NCBI GenBank assembly: GCA_002354635.1
Contig: DELZ01000005.1
Coordinates: forward strand, 147,009-211,008
DNA from: Sphingomonadales bacterium UBA2683
Lineage (GTDB): Bacteria > Pseudomonadota > Alphaproteobacteria > Sphingomonadales > Sphingomonadaceae
Reading direction: 5' to 3'
Length of the DNA: 64,000 nt
The notes beneath the pieces are model-generated. The model was not told where the DNA came from. It saw only the letters and a list, made by a program, of their open reading frames with translations, and did no database searches. This document shows, in pieces, positions 26,140-34,046 of the stretch. Made by a program: the position numbers and the translations under genes. Numbering within the stretch: position 1 is the first letter of the stretch; every line of letters begins with the position of its first letter.

Positions 26140-27185
26140 TTCGCAACCTCGCCTGCCGGCGCGGCTTCGCTGATTTTTGTCAAGTCTTCGCTGATGCGTT
26201 CCAAAATACTATCCTCCACCAGCCGGGCGGCCACTTCAACGGCATTGGCGACGCCTTTTGCATCCGCACTGCCATGGCTCTTTACCACAACTCCGTTCAG
26301 CCCCAGAAACACGGCCCCGTTGTGGTTATTGGGGTCGAGCTGGTCGCGCAACATTTCCGTGGCCGGCCGGGATATCAGAAACCCGATTTTGGACCGCAGA
26401 CTGCTCAAAAAGCTCCGCTTCAGCAGATCGGTGACAAATCGCGCGGTTCCTTCCAGCGCCTTGAGCGCCACATTTCCGGAAAACCCGTCGGTCACGATCA
26501 CGTCGACCTCGCCGGTCGATATCTTGTCCGCCTCGGTAAATCCGAGAAAATCCATGTGCAATCCGCCGGTATTTTTGAGCGTTGCCGCGGCTTCCTGGAT
26601 GGTACCCGTGCCCTTTGCTTCTTCCGTCCCGATATTCAGCAGCTTAACCTTGGGGCGGTTAAAGCCGTGCATGATCCGGCTGTAAGCAGCGCCCATGACG
26701 GCAAACTGCACCAGATTCCGGCTGTTGCATTCGGTATTGGCGCCAAGGTCCAGCATGACGACATCGGTGTCTTTCATCGTCGGAAGCAATGCCGACAAGG
26801 CGGGTCGGTCAATGCCCGGCATAGTGCGCAGCGCCAGTTTCGCAATCGCCATCAGCGCACCGGTATTGCCGGCGCTGACCGCAGCGCTGACCTCGCCGGT
26901 TTTCACGGCGTTGACAGCCATGCCCATCGATGTGGTTTTGGAATTGCGCAGCGCCTGCCCCGGCTTGTCATCACCGGACACGACGTCGGGAGCGTGGAGG
27001 ATTTCGGAAGCGGCGCTGAGATTGGGATGATCTTTCAGCGCTTCACTGATCTGCGCCTCATCGCCAACGAAAAGAAACTGAAATCCGGCGTGACGATGCC
27101 GCGCGAGCGCCGCGCCTGCAACCATGACGCGCGGGCCTTCATCTCCGCCCATCGCATCAATCGCGATTCGCGGCCTCATTCCCAC
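26136..27185 (-). CDS. plsX: Phosphate acyltransferase PlsX
   Basis: Converts acyl-ACP to acyl-phosphate for phosphatidic-acid synthesis with PlsY. The 349-residue protein starts with the family signature RIAIDAMGGDEGP and contains VSAGNTGALMA (about 102-112), LGANTECN and DGFSGNVALKALEG (about 230-243). It is located between rpmF and fabH, coupled to fabH by ATGA overlap. Confidence 0.96.
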   Translation of the reverse strand: MGMRPRIAIDAMGGDEGPRVMVAGAALARHRHAGFQFLFVGDEAQISEALKDHPNLSAASEILHAPDVVSGDDKPGQALRNSKTTSMGMAVNAVKTGEVSAAVSAGNTGALMAIAKLALRTMPGIDRPALSALLPTMKDTDVVMLDLGANTECNSRNLVQFAVMGAAYSRIMHGFNRPKVKLLNIGTEEAKGTGTIQEAAATLKNTGGLHMDFLGFTEADKISTGEVDVIVTDGFSGNVALKALEGTARFVTDLLKRSFLSSLRSKIGFLISRPATEMLRDQLDPNNHNGAVFLGLNGVVVKSHGSADAKGVANAVEVAARLVEDSILERISEDLTKISEAAPAGEVAK

Positions 27186-27231
27186 CGGTTATTCCCCTTG
27201 ATTGCGCGTCAGAAGCCTGAAGACTAGCCGA

Positions 27232-27411
27232 TTAAAGATCGGCGGCCAAGACTTCACGGCCATTATAATGGCCACAGGCTCCGCACAAATGGTGCGGCCG
27301 CTTCAATTCACCGCAATTCGGGCATTCCTGATAGGCTTCGACCTTCAAAGCATCATGAGACCGGCGCATGCCGCGCTTGGACGGCGTAGTTTTTCTTTTA
27401 GGTACAGCCAT
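27232..27411 (-). CDS. rpmF: 50S ribosomal protein L32
   Basis: A 59-residue ribosomal protein beginning MAVPKRKTTPSKRGMRRSHD, with the zinc-ribbon cysteines CPNC (about 29-32) and CGAC (about 43-46). It is followed 46 nt later by plsX, the conserved order. It is too short for the usual ORF cut-off but certain from its sequence. Confidence 0.97.
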   Translation of the reverse strand: MAVPKRKTTPSKRGMRRSHDALKVEAYQECPNCGELKRPHHLCGACGHYNGREVLAADL

Positions 27412-27623
27412 TGCTAAGCCTGTTCTTTACATTAAAAAATACATAGCATGCTCAATATGCCAATCAGCCAAGTTTATCAAACCAGTCCCTGTTGTTGCAG
27501 AGAATCGCTTGGTCTTGGTTCAGCAGATTGCACGCGAAGAGGCGCGTATAATGATTTTCCTGTGCGTTGCAAGCATTGTGCTTCTATAGCGGGACGATAA
27601 TTTACACATATGGGGAGTGCATT

Positions 27624-28016
27624 ATGATTTTACCGATAACATTGACTGTGGCGGGTGCTGCAGCGCTGATAAATATCTGGCTGATGATTCGCGTGGGGCA
27701 GGTGCGGACCAGCGAGAAAATCAGCGTTGGCGATGGCGGCAACGAAAAAGTCATCCGCCGGATGCGGGCCCACAGCAATTATATCGAAAGCGCTCCGTTC
27801 GTGCTCGTTCTTGTCGGCGTGATCGAGCTTGCCAGCACTAGCTCTCCCGTCTGGCTGTGGATTGTCGGCGGCCTCTATCTGCTCGGCCGGGTCGCGCACG
27901 GCGTGGGCATGGATGACGGCAAATTCGGCAAGGGCCGGATGATCGGTACCATTGTAACGATGCTGACGCTTCTGGGGCTCGGGATCTACGCGATCAGCAT
28001 TCCCTATGTGATCTGA
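27624..28016 (+). CDS. MAPEG-family membrane protein (paralogue 1)
   Basis: A 130-residue four-helix membrane protein of the MAPEG superfamily (membrane-associated proteins in eicosanoid and glutathione metabolism). The hallmark segment is RRMRAHSNYIESAPFVLVLV (about 50-69), with GRVAHGVGM near 95. ATG at 27624 has GGGGAG upstream. A TATAAT hexamer at 27547 may be part of its promoter. A paralogue lies at 55506-55910. The substrate is unknown. Confidence 0.85.
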   Translation: MILPITLTVAGAAALINIWLMIRVGQVRTSEKISVGDGGNEKVIRRMRAHSNYIESAPFVLVLVGVIELASTSSPVWLWIVGGLYLLGRVAHGVGMDDGKFGKGRMIGTIVTMLTLLGLGIYAISIPYVI

Positions 28017-28022
28017 ACACAG

Positions 28023-28685
28023 TCAGCGAGCCGCTAGCACATCATCCGCGACAAAGGCGTTGGTCTTGCGTTCATAGCCAAACTGGCTGGTCGGGCCATG
28101 GCCGGGAATGAAGGTCACGTCGTCGCCCAGCGGCCAAAGCTTCTGGGTGATTGCATTGATCAGATCCTGGTGGTTGCCGCGGGGAAAATCGGTCCGGCCG
28201 ATCGATCCCTGGAACAGCACATCGCCCACCACCGCCAGCCGTGATGGCTGATGATAGAAAATGACATGGCCCGGCGTATGGCCGGGACAGTGGATGACAT
28301 CGAGCACCAGATCGCCAACGGTCACCTGGTCGCCATCCTTCAGCCAGCGGTCGGGCTCGAAACTTTTCGCAACCATGCCGTAACGCGCGCCATCTCCATC
28401 CAGCTGGTCGATCCAGAAACGGTCGTCCTCGTGCGGGCCTTCGATCGGAATGCCCAGTTCCTCGGCCAGCATGCCCGCCTGCCCGCAATGATCGAGATGA
28501 CCATGGGTGATGATGATCTTCTCGAGATCGACACCATGTTCCTCGACCGCAGCTTTCAGCCGCGAAAGATCACCGCCCGGATCGCTGAGCGCGGCCTTGT
28601 TGGTCTTGGTGCACCAGAGGAGCGTGCAATTTTGCTGGAGTGGCGTGACCGGAATGATCACGGCCTTGAGGGGTGCTTCTGTCAT
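28023..28685 (-). CDS. MBL-fold metallo-hydrolase (glyoxalase II-like)
   Basis: A 220-residue metallo-beta-lactamase-fold hydrolase. The metal motif is THGHLDHCGQAG (about 60-71), with further ligands in CPGHTPGHV (about 132-140), DVLFQGSIGRTDF (about 154-166) and PGHGPTS (about 194-200). This is the glyoxalase II/YcbL pattern of small thioester hydrolases. The true substrate is not determined. It is convergent with the MAPEG gene. Confidence 0.88.
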   Translation of the reverse strand: MTEAPLKAVIIPVTPLQQNCTLLWCTKTNKAALSDPGGDLSRLKAAVEEHGVDLEKIIITHGHLDHCGQAGMLAEELGIPIEGPHEDDRFWIDQLDGDGARYGMVAKSFEPDRWLKDGDQVTVGDLVLDVIHCPGHTPGHVIFYHQPSRLAVVGDVLFQGSIGRTDFPRGNHQDLINAITQKLWPLGDDVTFIPGHGPTSQFGYERKTNAFVADDVLAAR

Positions 28686-28741
28686 AACAGGCTATTTGGT
28701 GGCAATAATCGGAAGTTGCAAGCCGCGTCTTGACTATCCGG

Positions 28742-29452
28742 TCACAGCCGCCGTCCCGTCCACACTACCCGCCCGATGATATTCACGCTTTCGGCACTGA
28801 CATCCTTCCAGTCCGGATATTGCGGATTGTCGCTGCGGATGGTCAGTTTTCCGGACGGGCCCATGGCGACACGCTTGACCAGCAGCACATCATCCATGCG
28901 CAGCACATAGATGCCGTCACGCAAAGGTCGGGCGGCAGCGCCGTGATCGACCATGATGTCGTCACCATCACCCAGCGTCGGAGCCATGGAGTCGCCATCG
29001 ACAACGATCAGCGACAGATGGGCGGGATCCGCCCCCAGTCGCCTGAGCCATTTCGGTGCAAAGCCCATCGATTCCGCATATTCGTCATCCGCCAAGGATC
29101 CGGGACCAGCGGAAGCACCGACTTGTAGCTGCCGGATCCGGAGCAGTCCGTCGGAACGGTCGCGGTGTTTCTCGGGCAAGGCGCGAGCGGCGGGCGCACC
29201 CAGCAGCCGTTCGTCTACCCCGTAAAATTCTGCCAGCCTGCGCCGGTCCGTCTCGTCCAGCTTCTTGGGAGAGCCGCGCCGGATATATTGCTGGATATAG
29301 GCAGGATTCTTGCCAAGCATTTTCGAAAGCGCAGCAAAATCATGTCCGTTTTCACGGATCAGCTTCTCCAGATTGGCGCGCGGATCGTCGGTCACAATAT
29401 CGACCTCATAGCGCCACTGACCGAAACTGACAATAGGATTCTTCCTAGACAT
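28742..29452 (-). CDS. S24-family (LexA/CI-like) transcriptional regulator
   Basis: A 236-residue regulator. A DNA-binding N-terminal region (about 24-75, including FAALSKMLGKNPAYIQQYIR) precedes an S24 autoprotease domain. The serine is in VDGDSMAPTLGDGD (about 151-164) and the lysine in DDVLLVKRVAM (about 187-197). The cleavage segment is likely ASAGPG (about 113-118). The family represses genes until the repressor is cleaved. Inverted repeats at 29434-29447 (within codons 2-7) and 29471-29488 are probable operators for autoregulation. Two small genes are divergent. Confidence 0.85.
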   Translation of the reverse strand: MSRKNPIVSFGQWRYEVDIVTDDPRANLEKLIRENGHDFAALSKMLGKNPAYIQQYIRRGSPKKLDETDRRRLAEFYGVDERLLGAPAARALPEKHRDRSDGLLRIRQLQVGASAGPGSLADDEYAESMGFAPKWLRRLGADPAHLSLIVVDGDSMAPTLGDGDDIMVDHGAAARPLRDGIYVLRMDDVLLVKRVAMGPSGKLTIRSDNPQYPDWKDVSAESVNIIGRVVWTGRRL

Positions 29453-29488
29453 GTAGGAAATATCAATTCAAATAGGATTTTCCCTATT
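29434..29488. promoter_or_regulatory. Candidate operators of the S24 regulator
   Basis: Site 1 (29434-29447) is TAGGA-TTCT-TCCTA and site 2 (29471-29488) is AATAGG-ATTTTC-CCTATT, both perfect inverted repeats. An isolated half site TAGGAAA lies at 29453-29459. They flank the repressor start codon and cover the divergent promoter region. Confidence 0.55.
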
Positions 29489-29534
29489 GAGCGATTCGCC
29501 GTCAGGGCGAACAGCAACGACAAGGAGACTGGCG

Positions 29535-29723
29535 GTGCCACTGTTGCGAAAGATCGAGATATTCCTGAACGAAACCGGGATGGCATGGACAAGATTCGGC
29601 CGCCTTGCCGTTCGCGATCCTCGTTTTGTCCAGGACCTGCGCAACGGTCGTGAGCCTGGCAAGACGGTTTCGGAGCGGGTTGAATATTTCATGCGCCTGT
29701 GGCGGGCTGATCATGGCCGCTGA
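29535..29723 (+). CDS. Small HTH-like hypothetical protein
   Basis: A 62-residue protein starting at a GTG with AAGGAG 7 nt upstream (PLLRKIEIFLNETGMAWT after the start). The segment from about 5 to 45 (IEIFLNETGM..TRFGRLAVRDPRF..DLRNGREP) looks like a compact HTH related to those of small Xre-like proteins. It is divergent from the S24 repressor and overlaps the next gene by 11 nt, so it is probably repressor-controlled. The function is unknown. Confidence 0.65.
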   Translation: MPLLRKIEIFLNETGMAWTRFGRLAVRDPRFVQDLRNGREPGKTVSERVEYFMRLWRADHGR

Positions 29724-30060
29724 TTCTGCAAAGCGGGTCGGTGGGCGGCGATCTCCCGCCTCGATGATTGCGAGCCAGCTAAGAACACTCGCGCGGGACC
29801 ATGCTCGTGTCCAGCTGAAACACGAACGCGCATGGGCCAGCATCACCTTTTCGGGGACGCGCTATTGTTTTTCAATTGAATGGCCAGCGGCTACCGATGC
29901 ATTAGCCCTGCAGGAACTGACCCGAATCCTGCCCGGGCATGAATTCGATATCCCGGGCTACTTTGTTGCTGATATCGTGATTACCGACCAGTCGGAGTTG
30001 CAATTGCGCGTCGAAATCCTGTCGATAAGGGATCCGGTTGAAGCGCTCCCCGATTCCTGA
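29713..30060 (+). CDS. Hypothetical protein, second gene of the S24-divergent operon
   Basis: A 115-residue soluble protein, start MAADSAKRVGGRRSPASMIA, overlapping the stop of the small HTH-like gene by 11 nt. After a basic N-terminus it has HERAWASITFSGTRYCFSIE and IPGYFVADIVITDQ, an alternating alpha/beta pattern without recognisable motifs. Co-transcription with the upstream gene is likely. I do not recognise the family. Confidence 0.6.
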   Translation: MAADSAKRVGGRRSPASMIASQLRTLARDHARVQLKHERAWASITFSGTRYCFSIEWPAATDALALQELTRILPGHEFDIPGYFVADIVITDQSELQLRVEILSIRDPVEALPDS

Positions 30061-30063
30061 CCG

Positions 30064-31095
30064 TCAGCGCTGGACCGTCATTTTCTCCAGGGTACCAAGC
30101 GCGGCTTTCAGGGCCGCGTCCATGTCCGCTTGCCGGTCCTGTGGACCGTTATCTTCCACCTTGTCCACAGACCGCAGCGGCGGAATGGCCACGGGAGCCG
30201 GCGTTGCCGGCATCTCGGGCACAGGCGTGGTATTTTCTGATTCCGCCGCAGATGTTTTTACCGGCGCCGGCTTTACCTCTTCGCGTCGTTGCAACCCTTC
30301 CAGACGAGCCAGTCCGGCTTCCAGACGGTCCGCAAGCTCGGCGAGCGACAGGGCGGACAAATCTGCACTGGGCACAACGAATTCCTTTTGCGGTGCGATA
30401 TTTTCGGCTGGTTTCTCTTCCGCCGGCTGCTGCAGTCGCGATTTCGGTTCTTCTTGCGGAACAGCTTGCGCTTCTTGCTGAGCGGCCGGCTCTGCAGACT
30501 CTTCTGCCTTTTCATCAAAAATCGGCTCGTCAAAGCGCTTGATTTTTTCGGAGAGTGGCAGGCCCAGATCGGAGGCGGCGAAAATCGGCTGGCGCGCAGG
30601 CGCATCCGGATGACGGTCCGCTTCCCTGATGTCCGGCAGATCTTTTAACTCGGTCACACGACCCGGCGATTTTTTCGGCTTCTTGAGAAATTTGGTCAGG
30701 GATTTTGCCGACAGGCTCAGTTTCGGAACCGCAAAGCGCGATTTGCCGTTGCGGTCGTCACCGACCGACTCCGAGGCCAGGTTATTGCGAATTGCCAAGC
30801 CCATATCGGAGCCTCCTTCATGTGATTTCGTCTTGTAACTCAGAAAAAGATAAAGCGCAGATGCCGATATCAAACCCGCCACGACCGCAATCAGACTGCG
30901 CGCCGTATTCCCCAGCGGCGGGGCGGCTGCAGGAACAATCTCCGACAGTCCGGTCGCGCCGACAATATTTTCAAGATAGACGTGCGGCAGGGTGGCGACC
31001 ACAAGCGCCACCGCAATTCCGCCAGCGACAGCCATGACCGGCTGTTTGAACCGCGCGAAATCCTGCTCTATTTGATCCACTTTCTTCTCCACCAT
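30064..31095 (-). CDS. Hypothetical inner-membrane protein with long disordered tail
   Basis: A 343-residue protein. It starts MVEKKVDQIEQDFARF, a short charged helix, followed by two TM helices (about 20-38 and 65-86). A long, mostly disordered Pro/Ala/Glu/Lys-rich region follows, with a short Leu-rich helix LSALSLAELADRLEAGLARLEG near 255-276. The ATG lies 1 nt after the stop of the exosortase-associated glycosyltransferase gene, so the two are coupled. The topology suggests a cytoplasmic tail that could be a scaffold. The function is unknown. Confidence 0.65.
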   Translation of the reverse strand: MVEKKVDQIEQDFARFKQPVMAVAGGIAVALVVATLPHVYLENIVGATGLSEIVPAAAPPLGNTARSLIAVVAGLISASALYLFLSYKTKSHEGGSDMGLAIRNNLASESVGDDRNGKSRFAVPKLSLSAKSLTKFLKKPKKSPGRVTELKDLPDIREADRHPDAPARQPIFAASDLGLPLSEKIKRFDEPIFDEKAEESAEPAAQQEAQAVPQEEPKSRLQQPAEEKPAENIAPQKEFVVPSADLSALSLAELADRLEAGLARLEGLQRREEVKPAPVKTSAAESENTTPVPEMPATPAPVAIPPLRSVDKVEDNGPQDRQADMDAALKAALGTLEKMTVQR

Positions 31096-31096
31096 C

Positions 31097-32329
31097 TCAT
31101 GCTGCACGCTCGAACGATTTGCGCGCAATCAACCTTTGGTAAACAGGAGTGTAACGTAAAATGTTTGACGACCAGTTACGATCCGCCTCAACAAATTTCC
31201 GCGCTGTTTCAATAGTTTGGTCCCAATCTTCCCGATTTTCGAGCAGATTCGCCAGTTTCTTCGCGATGTTTTCGGGTTCACCAGCCGGAAACAGCGTGCC
31301 GGTGACCCCATCCTCAATCAGCTCCCGGTGGCCACCAACATCCGACGCGGCCACAAGCCGTCCTTGCGCCATCGCCTCAAGCGGCTTGAGCGGTGTCACG
31401 AGATCGGTAAGGCGCATCGACTTGCGAGGATAGACCATGATATCCATCAGGCCATAATAGCGCTCGACTTCGCCATGCGGCACACGCCCGGTGAAGGTGA
31501 CGGCAGATCCTATGCCCAGTCGCTCGACCTGATTCTTCAGCGCTTCTTCCATTGGCCCGCCACCGACCAGCAGCAGGTGCACTTGTGGCCGGGAAGCGAG
31601 CAGCGAGGGCATGGCTGCGATCAGATCATCGAGCCCTTCATAATCGTAAAAACTGCCGATAAATCCCAGGACTGATTGCCCGGTCAATCCCAGTTCGGAC
31701 AGCAGCTGATCATCGCGTGCCGGTGGTTCCCCGAACAGTTCCAGATCCACCCCGTTCGGCGAAATGGTGATCTTGCCCGGCTTAACGCCGCGGCCAATCA
31801 GATCGGACTTCAGCCCCTCGCAGATTACCGCCACCGCATCGGCCCCGTTGATCACATGGTTTTCCAGTTGCCGGGTCAGCCAATATCGCGGACTGTTTTC
31901 CCTGCCGGTGCCATTGCCGACCGCAGCATCTTCCCAGAAGGCCCGGATTTCATAGACCAGCGGCAACCCGGATTTCTCGGCCGCGCGCAAGGCCGCCAGT
32001 CCGTTGAGCGCGGGCGAGTGGGCATGCAGAATATCCGGCTGCCATTCGCGAATGACTTGTTCGATCCGGTCGGCCAAGGCGGCAATTTCCCGCCATTCGC
32101 GTACCGGCGATGGCCCATGGACTTGGGCCAGGGTCCGGAAGAAGCGAAGGCCGTCAGCCTCTTCCATGGGCTGCTTCGCTACATAACCGTGCTGGTTTTG
32201 ACGCACACCGGTCACGCCGGCCACCGTCAGTCCGCTGGCAATCTGCGCCTTCATGATCGCCCGTGTGCGAAAACAATAGCCGCTGTGCAGCGGCAAGCTG
32301 TGGTCGAGTATATGCAAAATCCGCGTCAT
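31097..32329 (-). CDS. Exosortase-A-system-associated glycosyltransferase (GT4-like)
   Basis: A 410-residue GT-B glycosyltransferase. The start TRILHILDHSLPLHSGYCFR is characteristic of the exosortase-A (PEP-CTERM/EpsH) associated Daro_2409-type family. The C-terminal half has VGGGPMEEALK (about 240-250) and EAMAQGRLVAASDVGGHREL (about 305-324), the nucleotide-sugar-binding E-x7-E region. It probably adds a sugar in exopolysaccharide or glycoprotein synthesis. It is divergent from the O-ligase-like gene. The start is set at 32329; an upstream ATG at 32347 is less likely. Confidence 0.85.
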   Translation of the reverse strand: MTRILHILDHSLPLHSGYCFRTRAIMKAQIASGLTVAGVTGVRQNQHGYVAKQPMEEADGLRFFRTLAQVHGPSPVREWREIAALADRIEQVIREWQPDILHAHSPALNGLAALRAAEKSGLPLVYEIRAFWEDAAVGNGTGRENSPRYWLTRQLENHVINGADAVAVICEGLKSDLIGRGVKPGKITISPNGVDLELFGEPPARDDQLLSELGLTGQSVLGFIGSFYDYEGLDDLIAAMPSLLASRPQVHLLLVGGGPMEEALKNQVERLGIGSAVTFTGRVPHGEVERYYGLMDIMVYPRKSMRLTDLVTPLKPLEAMAQGRLVAASDVGGHRELIEDGVTGTLFPAGEPENIAKKLANLLENREDWDQTIETARKFVEADRNWSSNILRYTPVYQRLIARKSFERAA

Positions 32330-32429
32330 GGCGCAAAGTCTTGCCAAAAAAGGATTAACGTCCCGTCAACCCAAAGCCTGTATCGCGCGATGGTAGAAGA
32401 GCGTGTTTTTGCCGCTCGTGCCGGGATGA

Positions 32430-32606
32430 ATGGGGCAGATGGTAGACAATTTTTCTATCGCGCTAACGCATGGGCTGCTGCTGATCGCAGCATGGCGTCT
32501 CATGCATCGCGACGATCTTGATGTCGAAGACCCCCCGGAACCCGAAGAGGGATCCGCCGGCTTCGCGAAACATTCTTCCTCCACGGGATCGTGGCACGAT
32601 GCGTGA
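32430..32606 (+). CDS. Small membrane protein upstream of the O-ligase
   Basis: A 58-codon ORF (MGQMVDNFSIALTHGLLLIA at the start) with one TM helix followed by an acidic, disordered tail (DDLDVEDPPEPEEGSAG). Its stop overlaps the start of the O-ligase gene (ATG at 32599), which suggests translational coupling. An alternative start is the ATG at 32439. It is below normal ORF cut-offs, with no family recognised. Confidence 0.5.
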   Translation: MGQMVDNFSIALTHGLLLIAAWRLMHRDDLDVEDPPEPEEGSAGFAKHSSSTGSWHDA

Positions 32607-34011
32607 TCTTGTCTTCGTCGGATATCTTGTCGCGCTGCTGTTCATCGCCTTCAAGCGGCCTTTTCTGTTCACGCTGGTCTATGCCTATGTCGACATAGTC
32701 GCCCCGCAGCGGCTGAGCTATTTCATGCTCAACTCGGTGCCGCTGTCACTGGTCGTTTTTGCTCTGGCCCTACTCGGCTATCTGGTCGCAGATACCAAGC
32801 AGGACAGCCGCTTTTCCATCCGCCAGGCCATGATGATAATGCTGCTCGCCTATTGCGGCTATACGACGGTACAGGCGGCGGTGCCGGACGCGGCGCTGGA
32901 AAAATGGGACTGGGTCTGGAAAGCCCTGGTATTCGCGATATTTCTGCCTCTGACATTGAAGACCAAATTGCGGCTGGAAGCATTGGCGCTGTTCATGGTG
33001 CTGTGCGCGGGGACATTGATTATCACCGGTGGGATCAAGACCCTGGCTTCCGGCGGCGGCTACGGAGTCCTGGTGCTGCTGGTCGACAATAATAGTGGCC
33101 TCTACGAAGGATCGATCATTTCGACGGTTGCCATTTGCATCATCCCGCTGATCCTCTGGCTTGCCCATCACGGAACCATTTTTCCGCCCGACTGGCGGGT
33201 GAAGCTCTTCGCCTACGCACTGATATTTTCGGCCTTGCTCATTCCCATCGGCACGCAGGCGCGAACCGGTCTTGTCTGCATCGGCGTCTGGGCGGTGCTG
33301 CAATTGCGCTTCGTGCGCTACCGATTGATCTACGCGGGACTTGCGGCGGCAATCGGCCTTCTGTCGATTCCGTTTCTGCCGCAAAGCTTTACCGAGCGGA
33401 TGGGCACCATCGAAAATTATCAGGCCGACCAGTCCGCATCGACACGGCTCGCGGTTTGGAAGTGGACCTGGGATTATGCGAATCAACACCCGTTCGGGGG
33501 AGGCTTTGATGTCTACCGGATCAACAAGCTGACCTATGAATTGTCGGAAGTGGACGTCACCCAGTATGAGGAATGGGGAATCGATCCGGACGATGTCGAC
33601 GCCCGACTGGTGGAAGACGAAGCCCGGGCATTTCACAGCAGCTATTTCGAAATGCTAGGCGAGCAGGGCTTCCCCGGCCTGATCCTGTGGCTGATGATCC
33701 ATGTCGGCGGGCTGTGGCGAATGGAACTGCTGCGGCGAAAATATGGAAAATCGCCGAAGCGGGACGAACAATGGGTGGCTCCGCTTGCCATCGCCTTGCA
33801 ACATGGTCACGTGATCTTCCTGGTTGGCGCCCTGTTCGTGGGCATCGCCTATCAGCCCTTTGTCTATATGCTGGTTGCACTGCAGATAGGTCTCGACACC
33901 TATATGGCACGCCGCTCGGCAGAAGCCCGTCAACAGCCGATCGCCAAGCAACTGACCGGCGGAGCACAACCAAAAACTTTGTCTGAAAACCGCCGGCCGT
34001 TTACAAATTGA
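32599..34011 (+). CDS. Putative O-glycosylation ligase, exosortase-A system associated
   Basis: A 470-residue polytopic protein of the O-antigen-ligase (Wzy/WaaL-like) superfamily. It begins MRDLVFVGYLVALLFIAFKR and contains YAYVDIVAPQRLSYF and LLVDNNSGLYEG. This pattern is characteristic of the exosortase-A-associated ligase family. About 11 TM helices and a large periplasmic loop (about 265-360, with FHSSYFEMLGEQGF) are visible. It probably polymerises or transfers glycans in the periplasm. The glycosyltransferase gene is divergent; no exosortase gene is in the window. Confidence 0.88.
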   Translation: MRDLVFVGYLVALLFIAFKRPFLFTLVYAYVDIVAPQRLSYFMLNSVPLSLVVFALALLGYLVADTKQDSRFSIRQAMMIMLLAYCGYTTVQAAVPDAALEKWDWVWKALVFAIFLPLTLKTKLRLEALALFMVLCAGTLIITGGIKTLASGGGYGVLVLLVDNNSGLYEGSIISTVAICIIPLILWLAHHGTIFPPDWRVKLFAYALIFSALLIPIGTQARTGLVCIGVWAVLQLRFVRYRLIYAGLAAAIGLLSIPFLPQSFTERMGTIENYQADQSASTRLAVWKWTWDYANQHPFGGGFDVYRINKLTYELSEVDVTQYEEWGIDPDDVDARLVEDEARAFHSSYFEMLGEQGFPGLILWLMIHVGGLWRMELLRRKYGKSPKRDEQWVAPLAIALQHGHVIFLVGALFVGIAYQPFVYMLVALQIGLDTYMARRSAEARQQPIAKQLTGGAQPKTLSENRRPFTN

Positions 34012-34046
34012 GTGACGCTTTCGCTGTCGCGCATTAGAAGCGGCGC

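Noticed and set aside
28742..30060. A prophage remnant around the S24 repressor
   Set aside because: No integrase, terminase, structural or lysis genes flank it; both neighbours are ordinary chromosomal genes.
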